Below are positions 54,469 through 63,270 of a stretch of DNA of 64,000 nucleotides, piece by piece. The notes under the pieces were generated by a model. The model made no database searches and was not told where the DNA came from. It saw only the letters and a program-made list of their open reading frames with translations. How positions within the stretch are numbered: position 1 is the first letter of the stretch; each line of letters starts with the position of its first letter. A program made the translations under genes and the position numbers. Source of the stretch: Methanolobus sp. ZRKC5 (GTDB taxonomy: Archaea; Halobacteriota; Methanosarcinia; Methanosarcinales; Methanosarcinaceae); contig NZ_CP151792.1 in the NCBI RefSeq assembly GCF_038446525.1, positions 1,488,001 through 1,552,000 on the forward strand. The letters run 5' to 3'.

Positions 54469-54510
54469 ACTTGGGCCTCGACTTGGGCCTTAACTTGGGC
54501 CTTAACTTGG
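54469..54510. repeat. 12-bp tandem repeat, about 3.5 units
   Basis: ACTTGGGCCTCG, ACTTGGGCCTTA, ACTTGGGCCTTA and ACTTGG follow each other directly. The array begins 30 bases after the MuF stop codon (downstream on the reverse strand). It is not coding in a supported frame. It could be a binding site array or slippage product. Confidence 0.75.
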
Positions 54511-54539
54511 ACCCACCGGATTTACATCACTAAACAATA

Positions 54540-55412
54540 TTATAAATCAAATAAAATGTGCTCTACCATTAACCTTTTCTCAATATCCTTGTCCAAGATG
54601 AATTTAGATATCCGATATTTGCCATTGAACCTGTCGATATTCTCAAAGACTTTCTCTACAACATTCTCATCAGCCAATTCCTTAAGGAATTCTCCGCTCT
54701 GACCCAGATGATGGTGAAAGTCGCGGTTCTCGAACTCTGTATCAGAATCAATTTTCTGGGCAATCTGCACAGGTTTAAGTCCTGATCGGCAGCTGTGATG
54801 GAGCGGAGGACGATACAGGTCCACAGAACCCTTTGATAGGTCGAACACTGTCCCATGCAAAGTCCTGCACTGATCACTTGTCCTATCATCAAGTTCAGCA
54901 TCGAACTCGACATATTCCACTCCACGTTGTCGATACCGGTACACTGTTGTGTTGGTGGCGACATCTGCAGTGAAGGTCCTGGCAAACCTCACTGCTTTGT
55001 ATCGTTCTCCTCCCCAGAGGTCTACTATCCTTTTGGCCAGCTGATTGGGATGCATCGTATAGATTGCTTCATCTTTGAGCATCTGGACGATAGATTCTAC
55101 AACATTATCTGCCAGCTCTGTGGATATCCTCACAGCTTCTTCTGTTAGTACATATGAATCTTCGATTGCAGCCGCAGAGATTTGTTTTAGTTGATAATCT
55201 GCATATAGCAACGATTGTTTGATGACCTCGGTGATGATACTATCCAGTTGCTTCAAATAGGTCCTGGAACCAAATTCCCCACGAACATTGAGGACAAGCT
55301 CTCGCTCATAGTTCATGGTCCTTAATCTGAATGCCCTCTTCATGGTTCGCTCTAAAAGGGAGATAAGCTTATTCTCGACCCGGATCAGTTCTGGAGATTT
55401 CAGGAGTGACAT
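54540..55412 (-). CDS. MuF/SPP1 gp7-like minor head protein
   Basis: The 290-residue protein has a helical N-terminal part and the MuF signature in the second half: DRTSDQCRTLHGTVFDL and YRPPLHHSCRSGLKPV (residues 178-215). Such proteins follow the portal gene and are packaged in the head. A helical C-terminal extension of about 70 residues is unassigned. Position next to the portal is typical. Confidence 0.88.
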   Translation of the reverse strand: MSLLKSPELIRVENKLISLLERTMKRAFRLRTMNYERELVLNVRGEFGSRTYLKQLDSIITEVIKQSLLYADYQLKQISAAAIEDSYVLTEEAVRISTELADNVVESIVQMLKDEAIYTMHPNQLAKRIVDLWGGERYKAVRFARTFTADVATNTTVYRYRQRGVEYVEFDAELDDRTSDQCRTLHGTVFDLSKGSVDLYRPPLHHSCRSGLKPVQIAQKIDSDTEFENRDFHHHLGQSGEFLKELADENVVEKVFENIDRFNGKYRISKFILDKDIEKRLMVEHILFDL

Positions 55413-55424
55413 TATATCGCCTGC

Positions 55425-55520
55425 TTATGTAATATTCGTGAAACACAAAGCAACGAAAGCAAGAATAAGTAACCAGACCACAGTTGCAACAAGAACAAGG
55501 CTGTTCTTATGCCTGATCAT
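55425..55520 (-). CDS. 31-residue single-helix peptide between portal and MuF
   Basis: An ATG inside the portal gene's last codons opens a frame of 31 residues: MIRHKNSLVLVATVV, then a hydrophobic helix, ending TNIT. It overlaps the portal stop by 14 bases and ends 12 bases before the MuF start. The pure membrane-helix pattern and tight fit suggest a real small membrane peptide, but length makes it uncertain. Confidence 0.45.
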   Translation of the reverse strand: MIRHKNSLVLVATVVWLLILAFVALCFTNIT

Positions 55521-56538
55521 TCACCTTCCACCGGGAATCCCCCCATTTGAGAAGCTGCTCTCTTGTGAGAACTCCACTATTGTACCATTCTATCACATCA
55601 CGGGATTCCAGCTGTGGCCGACTAAGCTCCTCGAACTCTATCCACACAGAATCTTCCGCCTTGTTCATGAGTCGAAGCCGCATATTGATGGCACAGTTGG
55701 CGATGTTTTGGACAATATGCTGCAGACCTTCCAGGACAACCATACGGTCCTCTTCGGATACATATCCGGCAGCATAGGTAGATCCTTTTGTATCGCCCAT
55801 GCTAAGAGGGGACTGCAACAAGCCTATTTGGATATCTGTTTCCAGTGATTTCTTGAACGACATGACATCCAGCGAGCCCTTTGCATCAACGGGAATAACA
55901 TCCAGGCCAACAGCAGCAATATCCTCGTTCTCCGAGAGGTACTTGTGTTCGTCAAGCCATGCATCTATGACCTTCTGAACAGTATCCCATGCATTATAGG
56001 AGCCACAAACCACGTCACTGAACTTCATGATTTTTCTTTTAGCCTTGTCACTTTCATTGATAACAATAGACCCAGTTGGAGGAGTGAGAATCTCCTTCGG
56101 ATTCATTTCGCCTGCGGTAAAATCTTCCGGGAGAATCGTTGTGTTCTGCATGAGCAGGGGAATCAGAGAGAAGTTATCTGCATTTCCGGTTGGTAATGCC
56201 ACATATGTTCCATCCCTGCAGAGAAGCCTGGCAAGTGTCTGCACCTGCTCAAGGAAGTTGATCTTAGTGGACCATCGCTCAAAATCTTTAACGATCTTAG
56301 AACCGGTTCCATCGAACTGCATGCCTTTGACTAGGGAAAGTGCCAGCTTGTTCAGAGATGTGGAAACATGTGGAGTGCAGGTTGAAAGTTGCTGGTAATA
56401 CTTGAACCGATTATCGGTGTCGAAGTTCTGATACCCTCCAAACTTCGTCGATGTATCTGTCCTTTTCACGCCAGCAGAGGCCATAAGAGTAATGGGCTTT
56501 GTATCTGGATCATTGATTGTGGCATTTAGGCGGACCAT
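55507..56538 (-). CDS. Virus portal protein
   Basis: The 343-residue protein forms the ring through which DNA enters the head. Portal-like parts are the helical stem region (RDGTYVALPTGNADNFSLIPLLMQNTTIL), PLSMGDTKGSTYAAGYVSEEDRMVV, and the C-terminal FEELSRPQLESRDVIEWYNSGVLTREQLLKWGD. It is shorter than most portals (usually over 400), mainly at the N-terminus. A GAGGT Shine-Dalgarno precedes the ATG. Confidence 0.82.
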   Translation of the reverse strand: MVRLNATINDPDTKPITLMASAGVKRTDTSTKFGGYQNFDTDNRFKYYQQLSTCTPHVSTSLNKLALSLVKGMQFDGTGSKIVKDFERWSTKINFLEQVQTLARLLCRDGTYVALPTGNADNFSLIPLLMQNTTILPEDFTAGEMNPKEILTPPTGSIVINESDKAKRKIMKFSDVVCGSYNAWDTVQKVIDAWLDEHKYLSENEDIAAVGLDVIPVDAKGSLDVMSFKKSLETDIQIGLLQSPLSMGDTKGSTYAAGYVSEEDRMVVLEGLQHIVQNIANCAINMRLRLMNKAEDSVWIEFEELSRPQLESRDVIEWYNSGVLTREQLLKWGDSRWKVNDQA

Positions 56539-56544
56539 AATACC

Positions 56545-56742
56545 TCATAGATGGTTCTTGATCAGAGCCTTTACTTCTGCAGCTGTGATCTTACCGTCTT
56601 CCAGTGACTGCAAGACTTCGTAGACAAAGGACTTACGCTCTTCTGCGGTCTTGTTCTTCCACCAGAGCTTTGTCCTTATGACTATGCCTGCACCAATTCC
56701 TATCAGGAAAGTAGCTGCTTCAGTTGCATACGATTCGATCAT
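56545..56742 (-). CDS. Small membrane protein before the portal gene
   Basis: From the ATG at 56742 there are 65 residues: one hydrophobic helix (EAATFLIGIGAGIVIRTKLWW) and a charged helix (LQSLEDGKITAAEVKALIKNHL). The ATG overlaps the TGA of the upstream zinc-protein gene (ATGA). It may be a holin-like or assembly protein; this is unproven. Confidence 0.6.
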   Translation of the reverse strand: MIESYATEAATFLIGIGAGIVIRTKLWWKNKTAEERKSFVYEVLQSLEDGKITAAEVKALIKNHL

Positions 56743-56894
56743 GGTTTGCTGCTCCTTGGTTCGTGTTGGCCACACCACTCATCAGAGGGAACTACCGGAA
56801 AACCAAGCTTCGCAACCGGAGACTCACGTCTGCAAAAACCGTATGATGGAGCAGTTGGCTTATAAAATGTGCATGTAGAACAGGTATCACTCAT
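56739..56894 (-). CDS. Short Cys-rich zinc-binding virus protein
   Basis: A 51-residue frame with MSDTCSTCTFYKP, then FCRRESPVAKLGFPVVPSDEWCGQHEP. The CxxC-x(n)-C-R-R and D-E-W-C-G pattern is a common small zinc-binding protein in phage genomes. It overlaps the next gene by ATGA, so the frame is very likely real despite its length. Confidence 0.72.
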   Translation of the reverse strand: MSDTCSTCTFYKPTAPSYGFCRRESPVAKLGFPVVPSDEWCGQHEPRSSKP

Positions 56895-56953
56895 GCAGTG
56901 GAATCTGAATGCTGCAACTATATAAGTTTAATACATTTCCAGAAGAGGGGAAC

Positions 56954-57133
56954 TTACATATCGTCGTTCTCTATGAGTTCAGAAAAGTTGAGGTCGACAA
57001 CAAACAAAGCACCGCATGTTTTACAATAGTATGATTTTCTCCCAGAAGGAAGGCGGATAAGATTAGGATGATTGTATTCACATCTTGCAAAGAATTTGTC
57101 GCCTTCAATCTCTACGGTTGCTATCCAGGACAT
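56954..57133 (-). CDS. Small zinc-ribbon protein, intact copy
   Basis: The 59-residue protein has a beta start (MSWIATVEIEGDKFFARCEY), a Cys pair in SYYCKTCGALFVVD and an acidic tail. A diverged, frameshifted copy lies at 61723-61903, in the same orientation. The 56.94-57.21 and 61.71-61.97 kb segments are similar along their full length, including the upstream region. Function unknown. Confidence 0.7.
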   Translation of the reverse strand: MSWIATVEIEGDKFFARCEYNHPNLIRLPSGRKSYYCKTCGALFVVDLNFSELIENDDM

Positions 57134-57337
57134 GTTGTTGCCTCGTAAGTATTCAGTGAAAACAGTACGTATCGACTTTATATATATTGTGTGGTGCCTA
57201 TAAAGTACCTTCATTTTTCTCCTATAATGCACAAATACGGCTCTGTAGAACCTCTGTCAAAATAAAAATCAGCTTGATGAAAATGAAGATATAGCAATAT
57301 CACACCACTGTTTGAAAACAATGTTTTTGAGATCTTG

Positions 57338-57787
57338 TTAATGCTTAGACCTTGTTACGAAAATTCTCGAATCACTAGGTAACACTTTATTTTCGTTTTC
57401 CTCGCATTCCGGGCAAGGTGCACCCCAGCCTTCTTCAATTAATTCCCACTTACCATCGTCTTCCAATATGTACAATCTTTCTATTTCAGAATGTCCGTGT
57501 TTGCAGAACAGATCAACTTTCAGATTGGTAAACGTCTCACCTTTGTCGTCGAAGGTATTTTCAATTGCAACAGGCTCAAAGCCTGCATTACGTATGGATT
57601 CAAGTATCTCTTCTTTAGATTCGAACACGTACTTGTCATGACCGGGTAGACACGATGATACATAAGTCGACTCCGTGCGTTCCATGAAAGATTTCTTTTC
57701 TTCTTTGTCCTTGAACATGCAGCATTTTTTGTACTTCTTACCACTACCACATGGGCAAGGGTCGTTTCTTCCTATTTTATCTGCCAT
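57338..57787 (-). CDS. SEC-C motif protein
   Basis: The 149-residue protein starts with the SEC-C zinc motif [18 protein letters not shown] (residues 6-23). The rest is a small alpha/beta domain with [12 protein letters not shown] and a second Cys pair (APCPECEE). SEC-C tails often serve as adaptors to nucleic-acid or protein machines. It follows the pRiA4b-like gene by 9 bases, so they form a pair. Confidence 0.8.
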   Translation of the reverse strand: MADKIGRNDPCPCGSGKKYKKCCMFKDKEEKKSFMERTESTYVSSCLPGHDKYVFESKEEILESIRNAGFEPVAIENTFDDKGETFTNLKVDLFCKHGHSEIERLYILEDDGKWELIEEGWGAPCPECEENENKVLPSDSRIFVTRSKH

Positions 57788-57796
57788 GTTATCACT

Positions 57797-58339
57797 TTAT
57801 GAGAGTAATTCTTCTGCATAATGACCATCATGCTCCTCTTCCAGGCAGTCCTCACATAGAAGCACTTGTTTGTGTTCCTCCTCCGAACAATCAATACAGA
57901 TCCACGTAGCAATCGTTTTCTTTTGTATTTTCTTACAGGATACACAATATCGGTTTCTTGTTTTGTTCTTAGAAGTAATGCGGGGATATTTCGCTCCGGC
58001 CACCGGTTCTACAATTTTCTCTAGCTTAATTACGTGCTGTATATCATCACCAAAGTCATAAACATACTCCATGATGCTGCCTTCTACAAGTTCAAGTTCA
58101 TCAATCTTCTTCTTAGCACCAGCACCACATCCGTCTGGTTCAATTTCGCCAAAACCCTCTGATCTCCACACCTTGCCTGAAAAGAACTCACTCAGGTGAT
58201 AATCATCGTGATTGAATGCTTCACGCATGATGCTATCCAAATCTCCAAGCGTTTGACCACCCTTTATTTCTATACGGCGCCAGATACCTTTCCTATGTTT
58301 CAACGCAGCATTAAAAACGTATACTTTGTTATTTACCAT
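57797..58339 (-). CDS. pRiA4b ORF-3-like protein with zinc-finger tail
   Basis: Residues 1-105 match the plasmid pRiA4b ORF-3 family: WRRIEIKGGQTLGDLDSIMREAFNHDDYHLSEF and GSIMEYVYDFGDDIQHVIKLEKI. The C-terminal 70 residues add a Cys/His cluster (CVSCKKIQKK, WICIDCSEEEH, LCEDCLEEEHDGH) like a B-box or RING-type finger. The start at 58339 follows GGATG. The family is found on plasmids and mobile elements; its role is unknown. Confidence 0.8.
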   Translation of the reverse strand: MVNNKVYVFNAALKHRKGIWRRIEIKGGQTLGDLDSIMREAFNHDDYHLSEFFSGKVWRSEGFGEIEPDGCGAGAKKKIDELELVEGSIMEYVYDFGDDIQHVIKLEKIVEPVAGAKYPRITSKNKTRNRYCVSCKKIQKKTIATWICIDCSEEEHKQVLLCEDCLEEEHDGHYAEELLS

Positions 58340-58527
58340 AATAAGCCATCCAAGGTTACCATTGTAGCTAAACAAGAACTTTTATAATCTCCTCCCAAAA
58401 GTAGTTTGCTGCGGTTATATTGTAGCTATATAGATGCTAAAACAGTACCAACTCTAATTTAAATTGTTCTTGTCTGGATGTTCTCCACACCACTGCCATT
58501 CATCTGAAAAAAACAATGAACATCCGG

Positions 58528-60045
58528 CTACGGGAGCTTCACAATTTCTGCATTATCTGGATCAAGTCCGCTCCATTTCACCTTATATCCGAGAATATCA
58601 AATACCTGCTGCCCTTTTATTCCATATTTTTCGACAATAATAAGAGCTTCATTGTACTTTATCACACCATTCAACTCTTCCTCAACAGTTTTTAGGGTTT
58701 GATCATCAACAAGCTGGTTTCCAATCCGCAGATAATCATTGGCATTGTTGTCATGTTTAATAGCATTCAGCAAAGCATCGAGGGCAACCTCGTATTTTCT
58801 GGCAGTCTCATCGAGATCGATAATGTTTCCTTCAAAAGCAATTTCAACATTTTTAAGTCTTTCAATGTCCTCTGTAACCTGTTTCTCTTCGTATTTTCGC
58901 AGAATCCTGAGTATCTCTAGATACGGTATTTTCCTGTCGTAGAAAATGATGTTATCCATATTGAATTCAGAACCAGAGCATGCAAGCTTTTTATTCACAA
59001 GAAGTATCATTTCTTCTTTTTCTCTTTTCTCCAGCAGATTAATCTTTTGAATCTTTTTTTTGAGGTATTCTGGTGTCCAGAAACCGATTATTTCAACGAA
59101 TATCTTCTTGCCATTTTTCTCTAAGGAAAAATCAGGAATAAAGGCGTATTGACCTGCTTTCAATACTGCCGATTCTCTCTTGACATGCCAGTCATTAAAA
59201 TTGAGCAAAGAGAATTCCTTTTCAATGGCACTGTCAAAGCTCTCCAGAGCAGAGTTTGAATCGGGTTCAATATTAAAAATCTGCTTCGTATCATCAAGAG
59301 TGAAATCATATATCCGTTTTCCGGTCATTGTTTTTTTCGAGATACTTGCTTTTAAGCTCCATTTTTTGCACTTCATGATAATTGGCAGGAGTTTTGCCAT
59401 GGAAGTGCCATATCTTTCAGTCAGTTTAAACAGGGAAACAGCTCCGTCCAGGTATATCCTGCCATCCTCAATGGAGTACATCAATCCAAACCGTTTGATC
59501 TTCCAGAAGACCTCCTGGAAATTATCCTCTATTTGAATTTCCATGCCTGTTGCTTTAAAAAGAAGAGTTTGTGTCAATGACAGGTTATATTGTCTGAGCA
59601 GATCTTCAGGCGTCATTGTCTGGAACTCCTTAACTATCAAGTTCTCCTCCATATCTGCCCATAAGGCTTTTTCCAGTTCATTGGGTTTAACTGATAAACT
59701 TTCAGCAACCCTATTTATGACATCATTCCTTTCTAGAGCATCAAAAACAGCACCCGTACACTCCTCAAAAACCATTTTTCGGGCAGTTGATGGCTCTATG
59801 TCCGCATCCATTTCAATGATGCATTTTCTCTTAAGTATCTGAGAAAGACCCCTTATCAAACGGAAGTCAATCTCTTCGATACCTTCAATTTCTTCAGAGA
59901 GTTCTCCATATGTTTTACCGATATGCTTCTGAAATATATCTATAAGAGAGCGTGAGATCTCAAGGTTCCCACTGTTGATTTTAGCGTAAACAGGTTCTAT
60001 TTTTCCTTTATAGCTTTTCGTAACAAGAAGGTCACTAGTGAGCAT
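58528..60045 (-). CDS. Bax1 nuclease (DUF790)
   Basis: The 505-residue protein matches Bax1, the nuclease partner of archaeal XPB. The nuclease part includes YAFIPDFSLEKNGKKIFVEIIGFWTPEYLKKKI (a PD-(D/E)XK-like core: D in PDFS, E in VEIIG). The gene follows XPB after 9 bases. XPB opens DNA and Bax1 cuts it, a plausible nucleotide-excision-like pair. Confidence 0.92.
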   Translation of the reverse strand: MLTSDLLVTKSYKGKIEPVYAKINSGNLEISRSLIDIFQKHIGKTYGELSEEIEGIEEIDFRLIRGLSQILKRKCIIEMDADIEPSTARKMVFEECTGAVFDALERNDVINRVAESLSVKPNELEKALWADMEENLIVKEFQTMTPEDLLRQYNLSLTQTLLFKATGMEIQIEDNFQEVFWKIKRFGLMYSIEDGRIYLDGAVSLFKLTERYGTSMAKLLPIIMKCKKWSLKASISKKTMTGKRIYDFTLDDTKQIFNIEPDSNSALESFDSAIEKEFSLLNFNDWHVKRESAVLKAGQYAFIPDFSLEKNGKKIFVEIIGFWTPEYLKKKIQKINLLEKREKEEMILLVNKKLACSGSEFNMDNIIFYDRKIPYLEILRILRKYEEKQVTEDIERLKNVEIAFEGNIIDLDETARKYEVALDALLNAIKHDNNANDYLRIGNQLVDDQTLKTVEEELNGVIKYNEALIIVEKYGIKGQQVFDILGYKVKWSGLDPDNAEIVKLP

Positions 60046-60054
60046 TTTTATATT

Positions 60055-61392
60055 CTACCTCAGAGCTTTCTTTCTTCTTTTTGCTGTGTTGATCTCACTT
60101 GTTTCTGCCGATACGATCTCATATAGGACAGCTTCCTTCCCTTCCTTCTTTCTGAGTATCCTGCCCAAACGTTGAATGAAAGCCCTTCCACTGCCTGTTC
60201 CGCTCAGGATCACACCAACATCTGCCTCAGGAACATCTATGCCTTCATCCAGAACTTTTGATGTCACAACTGCCCTATATACCCCCGACCTGAACCGATC
60301 AAGAATCTCACTCCTTTCCTTGCTTGGCGTTTTATAGGTTATGGCCGGTATCAGGAATTCCTTTGATATCATATAGACAAGTTTGTTGTGCTCGGTGAAA
60401 ATAAATAATCTGCTATCAGCATGCTCTTTCAGGATCTCCCTGAATTTTTCTATTTTAGATGCACTGTTCAGGGCTATATCCCTTGCTTTATTTCTCGCAA
60501 GAAGGGCTTCTCTTGCCTTGGGATCTCTTCCACTTCGAATAACGATTTTCTGGAAATCTGATGGGCTTCTGATTATAATGTTACTTTTTCTGAGATAGTC
60601 TACAAAAATTCCCTGATTTTGCTCATATTCTATCTGCTCTTTCTCAGTCAGCTCAACCGCTATCTTTTGAAGCTTGAAAGGGGATAAATGCTTCCCTGCA
60701 AGATCTTTTACCTTTTTCTCAAAGACCTTTCCACCAACAAGCCTGTTAATCTCACTATGGGCTCCATCTTCTCTCTCATATGTAGCTGTTAGTCCCATCC
60801 GGAAAGGTGAAGCAAACATCTCGGCTATATTCTTGTAACCTTCGGCAGGAAGATGATGCACTTCATCAAAAATCATAAGACCAAATTTGTTTCCCAACAT
60901 GGCAGCATGGATATATGCAGAGTCGTATGTGGATACGGTTAAGGCTTTTATTTCCTGCTTTCCCCCGCCAAGCATTCCCACATCTACTTTGAACTCCTCT
61001 TGCAGTTTAGAACGCCACTGGTCAAGCAAGTCAAGAGTTGGAACTATCACTATTGTTGGCGTGTTCAATAAGGAAATTGCGTTAATCCCCACAACAGTTT
61101 TACCACTCCCAGTTGGTAGTACGATGACCCCGCGTTTGCTGTTCTGGATCCATGCATCAATAGATTTTTTTTGATATCCTCTCAATTCTATTGTGCTCTG
61201 AAGTTCAGGACACGGTAGAAGGTCAAGAACATTATCCGTATAACTGATACTTGAATTTTTAAGATAATCGGTAATGTTCTGGTAATACAAAGCCATCGCT
61301 CTGAAGGTTTTTGAACGCTCATCCCATGTAGAGTGACGGATTCTGGCATCTCCCCGAATGACAATTGTGCCTTGGTTAAAGAAAAGTTCCAT
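60055..61392 (-). CDS. XPB-type DNA helicase
   Basis: This 445-residue SF2 helicase has motif I PTGSGKTVVG, motif II DEVHH, motif III GLTATYEREDG, and motif VI QRLGRILRKKEGKE. The N-terminal damage-recognition-like region (about 80 residues) and the RED-like segment (RED near motif III) are XPB features. It pairs with the Bax1 gene downstream. The pair is usually chromosomal, but here it sits among accessory genes. Confidence 0.92.
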   Translation of the reverse strand: MELFFNQGTIVIRGDARIRHSTWDERSKTFRAMALYYQNITDYLKNSSISYTDNVLDLLPCPELQSTIELRGYQKKSIDAWIQNSKRGVIVLPTGSGKTVVGINAISLLNTPTIVIVPTLDLLDQWRSKLQEEFKVDVGMLGGGKQEIKALTVSTYDSAYIHAAMLGNKFGLMIFDEVHHLPAEGYKNIAEMFASPFRMGLTATYEREDGAHSEINRLVGGKVFEKKVKDLAGKHLSPFKLQKIAVELTEKEQIEYEQNQGIFVDYLRKSNIIIRSPSDFQKIVIRSGRDPKAREALLARNKARDIALNSASKIEKFREILKEHADSRLFIFTEHNKLVYMISKEFLIPAITYKTPSKERSEILDRFRSGVYRAVVTSKVLDEGIDVPEADVGVILSGTGSGRAFIQRLGRILRKKEGKEAVLYEIVSAETSEINTAKRRKKALR

Positions 61393-61488
61393 TGTGGTTT
61401 AAAATCGAATTGGATATTAATAAACGTTGGGTATACACAGTGAAAGTAATATGTGGTCGATTTGGTCTGAAAGATTCAATTCAAACCA

Positions 61489-61635
61489 TTAGACTATATT
61501 TTTCATTTTAAGTTTCTCAATCACCAGTTCTGCAGTTTCTTCCACCTGCCTCTCCTTGAGATTATTCTGCATCTTCGAATAATATTCTGCAATAAAGTCC
61601 ACCGCATGGCTCTTGTTACAATCCTGCTCCTTCAT
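61489..61635 (-). pseudogene. HsdM-like C-terminal remnant
   Basis: A 48-codon frame ends VEETAELVIEKLKMKNIV, close to the end of the HsdM at 63271-64000 (KEETAELVIKKLKMKKLM). The codons before the ATG are in a region with no further similarity. It is probably the 3' scrap of a second type I methyltransferase gene, left by rearrangement. Confidence 0.6.
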
Positions 61636-61722
61636 CGCCCGGTGAAGTACTGCGGTCGATGGACTTTTACAATCAGCGGCTCTATAGAAGTGTTATACAC
61701 TTTTCCCAGAGCAAGGGGGAAC

Positions 61723-61903
61723 TTAGATGTCATCATTTTCTATGAGTTCAGAAAAGTTGGGGTCGACCACAAACAAAGCACCACATGTTTTGCAATAGTA
61801 TGATTTTATTCCAGATGGGGGGGCGAATAAGATTGGGGTGATTGTATTCGCTTCTTGCAAGGAGTTTATCATTCTCAATTTCTACGGTTGCAATCCAAGT
61901 CAT
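61723..61903 (-). pseudogene. Small zinc-ribbon gene, frameshifted copy
   Basis: This copy of the gene at 56954-57133 reads MTWIATVEIENDKLLARSEYNHPNLI, then shifts frame at a run of seven G (61817-61823, one base longer than the equivalent stretch). Removing one G restores YYCKTCGALFVVD and the acidic tail. It is either a pseudogene or a sequencing error in the homopolymer. Confidence 0.75.
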
Positions 61904-61983
61904 GTTGTCCCCTCTGAAGTATTCAATAAAAACAGTACGCAGTGACCGTGTATATATTGTATCGAGCATATTAGATAACGTGC

Positions 61984-62110
61984 GCCATCTAACTGTTGTT
62001 TTCAGCTTAGTCTTTTTTCATAATGAATTTCTTGCGCGTCTTGCGCACCTCACCTGTGCGGCTACGCACGCACGGGCTCGGGCTTAAGCCGCGTTTTTCC
62101 CCACACCTAT
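61984..62110. other. GC-rich interval with short inverted repeats
   Basis: Within AT-rich surroundings this stretch is rich in GCGCA words: GTGCG and CGCAC pair around GCTA, and GGCTTAAGCC is a 10-bp palindrome. No gene is supported in it. It lies between the zinc-ribbon pseudogene and the lipoprotein gene. Possible roles are a recombination or terminator site. Confidence 0.4.
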
Positions 62111-62148
62111 TCTACAATAAAGTTGTAAAGTGGTAACGCAGTAAGTAA

Positions 62149-63186
62149 TTACATTTCCCTGAGTAGACGGAAACCGAAGTTGAAGTACCGGGAGTACGGG
62201 GCGTATTCGTAGCGATTTGCTGACCGACAGTTCTCGGCGTTGTTGAACCAGCTACCGCCACGAGAGACCCGGAGCGAGCCACTACCATCTTCCCATGCAC
62301 TACCATCTGTAGGAGCACCTTCATAATAACTATGCCATCCATCCTGGCACCATTCCCAGACATTGCCATGCATATCGTACAGTCCCCAGGGATTGGGTTT
62401 CTTCTGTCCAACCGGATGAGTTTTGCTCCCTGAATTGTTTTTATACCAGGCGTATTCTCCCAGATCAGACACACTATCTCCAAATGAATATCTCATGGTC
62501 GTGCCCGCCCTGCAGGCATACTCCCACTCGGCTTCGGACGGCAAACGGTACTTATTCGTGCCTTCCATGTTGTTTAACTTTTTAACGAACTCCTGCACAT
62601 CATTCCATGAAACTTTTTCCACAGGATTGCTGTCACCATCAAAATAAGACGGATTATCGCCCATCACCTCACCCCACTGTTCCTGGGTCACCTCATACTT
62701 ACCAAAGTAGTAGGCTTGCCCGATAGTTACCTCATGAACGGGACCTTCATTATCATACCGGTCTTCTTCATATAATGGAGAGCCCATCTCAAACTCGCCT
62801 GCCGGAATGAGTACGAATTCCATGTCAATAGAGTTGGTATAGGTCTTGGGGTTATTATCCTCAAGTTCTTCAGCTACAGCAGGTTGCGCAACTGGTTCAT
62901 TTTCAGGTTCACCTGATTTTTCATTAGTGGTTGTTTTTGTTTCAGCTATCTCTCCATCGTCAGACTCATCGGTTTCATCTACGAGTTTATAGAGAGGATC
63001 ATCATCAATGTCATATGACTTTGTATCAGGAAACATTTCTTCGGTTTTTTCCTCGTTTTCTGTATCAATTGGATTCTCAGTATCAGTACAGCCAGAAAAC
63101 ATTGTTGCAATAATCAATACCAATAACAAAGTTAGTTTCAAACAATTTTTAAAATTCATTACATTAAACGGTTTTATATCCACCAT
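62149..63186 (-). CDS. Formylglycine-generating-enzyme-like lipoprotein
   Basis: The protein has a lipoprotein signal (LLLVLIIATMFSGC, the Cys being the lipid site), an acidic linker of about 90 residues, and an FGE/SUMF1-type sulphatase-modifying domain: FVLIPAGEFEMGSP, YEVTQEQWGEVMG, YRLPSEAEWEYACRAGT, NPWGLYDMHGNVWEWCQDGW, and SLRVSRGGSWFN. The catalytic Cys pair of true FGE is not evident, so it may instead be a binding protein. The start at 63186 has a GGGAG Shine-Dalgarno; 63159 is another possibility. Confidence 0.85.
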   Translation of the reverse strand: MVDIKPFNVMNFKNCLKLTLLLVLIIATMFSGCTDTENPIDTENEEKTEEMFPDTKSYDIDDDPLYKLVDETDESDDGEIAETKTTTNEKSGEPENEPVAQPAVAEELEDNNPKTYTNSIDMEFVLIPAGEFEMGSPLYEEDRYDNEGPVHEVTIGQAYYFGKYEVTQEQWGEVMGDNPSYFDGDSNPVEKVSWNDVQEFVKKLNNMEGTNKYRLPSEAEWEYACRAGTTMRYSFGDSVSDLGEYAWYKNNSGSKTHPVGQKKPNPWGLYDMHGNVWEWCQDGWHSYYEGAPTDGSAWEDGSGSLRVSRGGSWFNNAENCRSANRYEYAPYSRYFNFGFRLLREM

Positions 63187-63270
63187 GCCACTCCCACTCA
63201 AATTTCTATAACATTTTTTGGAAGTTACTTTATTTCACATATATGTTATATTTTACGGCTAAATCTAATT

